DNA from: an uncultured Clostridia bacterium
Lineage (GTDB): Bacteria; Bacillota; Clostridia; Oscillospirales; Oscillospiraceae
Reading direction: 5' to 3'
Length of the DNA stretch: 7,622 nt
NCBI GenBank assembly: GCA_937907975.1
Contig: CALEQS010000238.1
Coordinates: forward strand, 1 to 7,622
Position 1 is the first letter of the stretch. Every line of letters starts with the position of its first letter. Of this stretch, positions 6,311-7,622 are shown piece by piece. The notes below the pieces were generated by a model. It did no database searches. It worked only from the letters and a program-made list of their open reading frames with translations, and was not told the DNA's origin. A program made the position numbers and the translations under genes.

Positions 6311-6339
6311 TTGACGAAGGGTTGAGACTATAGTACAAT
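6311..6339 (+). promoter_or_regulatory. Sigma-A promoter of the membrane protein gene at 6405
   Basis: TTGACG (6311-6316), a 17-nt spacer and TACAAT (6334-6339) lie just after the tRNA-Ala terminator. Start near 6346 would give a leader of about 59 nt before the ATG at 6405. The leader contains two tiny start-stop frames (6375-6386 and 6400-6408). Confidence 0.7.
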
Positions 6340-6404
6340 TTATCAATGATATATTGAAAGCAAAAGAACTTTTGATGGAAAAATGAGTATAAGGCGCATA
6401 TGAG

Positions 6405-7139
6405 ATGACGCTTGATCACTTTCCCGGTTATGGCGCTGAGATGGATCACATTCGCAGCGTGAACAGCAAGCCAAGAAATTCAGGTGCTGGGGGCGGCTGC
6501 TGCATAGGATTGGGCGTTATCATTGGTTTCTTTTGCTTTGTGTACAAGGCCAATTACGGGCTGACAGGGGAGAGTATGCTGGCTTGGCTGGCATGGTTTA
6601 TCATTGGCGCCGCTGCGGGCTTTTTGCTTGAAAAACTGATTTACGCCGTCCTTGAGAGTCAGCAGAAAAATGCTGCCAATGACCTTGCGGCATACCAGCG
6701 TGCGTTTGAGGGCGAAGCCTGGCGGATGAGCAGCCGATATGCAAGAAGTGCTGTGACGGCCGAAATCGTCCGACGGCTGACGGGAGCTTTGGTTCGATCC
6801 ATTCAGGCGGCTGATCGTGCAGGGCATATTGCTGAGGCCACAGCAACCTTTACCTATTGCGTGTATACGACCAAGGTCGAATTCGACGGTCCTGAACATG
6901 GGTGTTATAGCTTTGCGGTCGAGCGGTGCGCGGATTTGAATGGTCCGCTGGATCAGACCGCACTTGCAATAGCGATCGCATCGATGCTCAGGTCGAATGT
7001 TGCTGCGACAAATCTGAAAAACAGCCGGGATAAAAATTATGAACTTACGGCGTCATACAAATATAAAGGGGATCACGTTGCGGCAACGATCACATATACT
7101 GCGTCAAACGGGAATTACCGCCCTGAACGGAGTTGGTGA
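6405..7139 (+). CDS. Hypothetical membrane protein with two N-terminal helices and a C-terminal soluble domain
   Basis: I do not recognise a named family. The 244-residue product has two hydrophobic segments (about 31-47 and 57-76) separated by a short loop, so both ends are probably on the same, likely cytoplasmic, side. A helical, charged linker (85-145) leads to an alpha/beta domain with alternating strand-like segments (TATFTYCVYTTKVEF 146-160; YELTASYKYKG 212-222; HVAATITYTASNG 224-236) and a motif LNGPLDQTALAIAIASML (178-195). It ends RPERSW. The start is uncertain: ATG 6405 has only AAGG ten bases upstream, and the next ATG is at 6441. The gene has its own promoter, sits between two tRNA units, and uses more A/T-ending codons than the operons to its left, which might reflect acquisition or low expression. 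No terminator is seen after the stop. Confidence 0.75.
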   Translation: MTLDHFPGYGAEMDHIRSVNSKPRNSGAGGGCCIGLGVIIGFFCFVYKANYGLTGESMLAWLAWFIIGAAAGFLLEKLIYAVLESQQKNAANDLAAYQRAFEGEAWRMSSRYARSAVTAEIVRRLTGALVRSIQAADRAGHIAEATATFTYCVYTTKVEFDGPEHGCYSFAVERCADLNGPLDQTALAIAIASMLRSNVAATNLKNSRDKNYELTASYKYKGDHVAATITYTASNGNYRPERSW

Positions 7140-7245
7140 GCCTGATTTAAAGGAGCGTGATCATCCATATATGATATGCTATGTGAGAGCTGGATGCGAT
7201 GAGATAGGCAGAGGACAGGGAACGAAAGAAAAATGAAATTACCTC

Positions 7246-7274
7246 TTGCATTCTGTGTCGAAACCTGCTATAAT
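7246..7274 (+). promoter_or_regulatory. Strong extended -10 promoter-like sequence without an evident gene
   Basis: TTGCAT (7246-7251), a 17-nt spacer and perfect TATAAT (7269-7274) preceded by TGC (extended -10). Start would be near 7281, producing RNA through the hairpin and repeats at 7298-7358 and into the tRNA-Val promoter. It may be a second upstream tRNA-Val/Asp promoter, a remnant of a lost tRNA unit, or the promoter of a small RNA. Confidence 0.6.
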
Positions 7275-7330
7275 TTAAAACCGTGGTTATCGCATATCGC
7301 TTCTTTGAAGCGGCGGACAGTGCGTCTTCT

Positions 7331-7358
7331 CTGACTGATGAATGAGCACTGACTGATG
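7331..7358 (+). repeat. Short direct repeat, CTGACTGATG x2
   Basis: CTGACTGATG occurs at 7331-7340 and 7349-7358, start to start 18 nt. The copies overlap an inverted repeat (GCACTG, 7346-7351). They could be a binding site for a regulator of the adjacent tRNA promoter or simple chance; length and copy number are small. Confidence 0.35.
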
Positions 7359-7372
7359 GGTGAAAACAATTT

Positions 7373-7422
7373 TGAAAAAATTGAAAAAAGCCCTTGACTT
7401 TCCAAGAAGCCTTTGATATAAT
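7373..7422 (+). promoter_or_regulatory. Consensus promoter with A-tract UP element, tRNA-Val/Asp operon
   Basis: TTGACT (7394-7399), a 17-nt spacer and TATAAT (7417-7422), preceded by TGAAAAAATTGAAAAAA (7373-7389). The layout, 17-mer and four-base gap to -35 are identical to those before tRNA-Ala. The bases after the -10 are also similar (AACcATCG-TCGC against AACATTCGTTCGC). Start near 7429 gives a leader of about 45 nt. Confidence 0.92.
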
Positions 7423-7473
7423 AACCATCGTCGCTTGGAGAGAGCGCCGCGAACGACTGAACGAACCGCCTAC

Positions 7474-7550
7474 GGGAGCATAGCTCAGCTGGTTAGAGCA
7501 CTTGCCTTACAAGCAAGGGGTCACAGGTTCGAGTCCTGTTGTTCCCACCA
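7474..7550 (+). tRNA. tRNA-Val (anticodon TAC)
   Basis: A complete 77-nt tRNA with encoded CCA. Acceptor GGGAGCA (7474-7480) pairs with TGTTCCC (7540-7546) with one G-U. Anticodon stem CTTGC/GCAAG encloses loop CTTACAA, anticodon TAC, reading valine codons. T arm ACAGGTTCGAGTCCTGT. First gene of a tRNA operon, followed 18 nt later by tRNA-Asp without a terminator. Confidence 0.98.
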
Positions 7551-7568
7551 CTCCTTCGACCATTAACT

Positions 7569-7622
7569 GGCCCGGTAGTTCAGTTGGTTAGAACGCCAGC
7601 CTGTCACGCTGGAGGTCGACAG
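7569..7622 (+). tRNA. tRNA-Asp (anticodon GTC), cut by window edge
   Basis: The 5' 54 nt of a tRNA: acceptor GGCCCGG (7569-7575), D arm with AGTTGGTTAGA, anticodon stem CCAGC/GCTGG around loop CTGTCAC, anticodon GTC. The T arm, 3' acceptor strand and CCA lie beyond the window. Co-transcribed with tRNA-Val. Confidence 0.96.

Larger units (their letters stand above)
7140..7473. other. 334-nt gene-free stretch upstream of tRNA-Val
   Basis: No convincing protein gene is present. It contains, in order: a weak dyad around ATCAT/ATGAT (7160-7174) with no T run; an A-rich block at 7225-7238 matching 14 nt upstream of tRNA-Ala (6084-6097); a strong promoter-like sequence (7246-7274); a small hairpin CGCTTC-TTT-GAAGCG (7298-7312); CAGTGC/GCACTG inverted repeats (7318-7323, 7346-7351); a 10-nt direct repeat; then the tRNA-Val promoter and 5' leader. 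A 21-codon frame at 7171-7236 has AGGAG 15 bases upstream, too far to support it. Confidence 0.6.

Noticed and set aside
7171..7236. Possible 21-codon small protein
   Set aside because: The only SD-like sequence (AGGAG, 7151-7155) is 15 bases upstream, and nothing else supports translation.
7147..7428. Minus-strand 93-codon frame over the tRNA-Val promoter region
   Set aside because: It runs through A-tracts and two promoters, has a Phe/Lys-rich low-information sequence, and has no SD support.

Overview
The window looks like a chromosomal segment from a GC-rich gut Clostridia, most likely the Faecalibacterium / Gemmiger / Subdoligranulum part of the Oscillospiraceae. This is inferred from the Firmicutes-type gene set (leuS, rpsU, YqeG-type phosphatase, M24B peptidase, DivIVA-like protein, CCA-encoding tRNAs), GC-rich codon use, strong GGAGG Shine-Dalgarno (SD) sites and consensus sigma-A promoters. 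I ran no database comparison.

Layout. (1) 2-805: the last third of leuS (leucyl-tRNA synthetase), cut by the window edge. (2) 854-1190: a complete rpsU (ribosomal protein S21) unit with consensus promoter, a 75-nt leader that can fold into a compact pseudoknot covering the SD, the gene, and a terminator that works on both strands. (3) 1254-2006, minus: an unusual protein that I read as a degenerate glycoside hydrolase 18-type (YaaH-like) barrel with the catalytic Glu replaced. (4) 2019-4601: a three-gene plus-strand operon joined by two ATGA overlaps: YqeG-family HAD phosphatase, endonuclease IV-like TIM-barrel protein and Xaa-Pro peptidase, ending in a second bidirectional terminator. (5) 6065-4600, minus: an operon of a DivIVA-like coiled-coil protein, a class I fumarase beta subunit without its alpha partner, and a small three-helix membrane protein, all overlapping. 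(6) 6093-7622: a tRNA region with tRNA-Ala(GGC) and its own promoter and terminator, an unrecognised two-helix membrane protein with its own promoter, a 334-nt gene-free stretch holding an unexplained strong promoter, then a tRNA-Val(UAC)-tRNA-Asp(GUC) operon cut by the right edge.

Most of the window is housekeeping: translation (leuS, rpsU, tRNAs), peptide and phosphate-ester metabolism, and a cell-pole/division-type coiled coil coupled to a fumarase subunit. I see no mobile element, CRISPR array or phage gene. The parts most worth a second look are the rpsU leader pseudoknot, the GH18-like pseudoenzyme, the orphan fumarase beta subunit in a DivIVA operon, and the matched tRNA promoters with an additional promoter that has no obvious gene.
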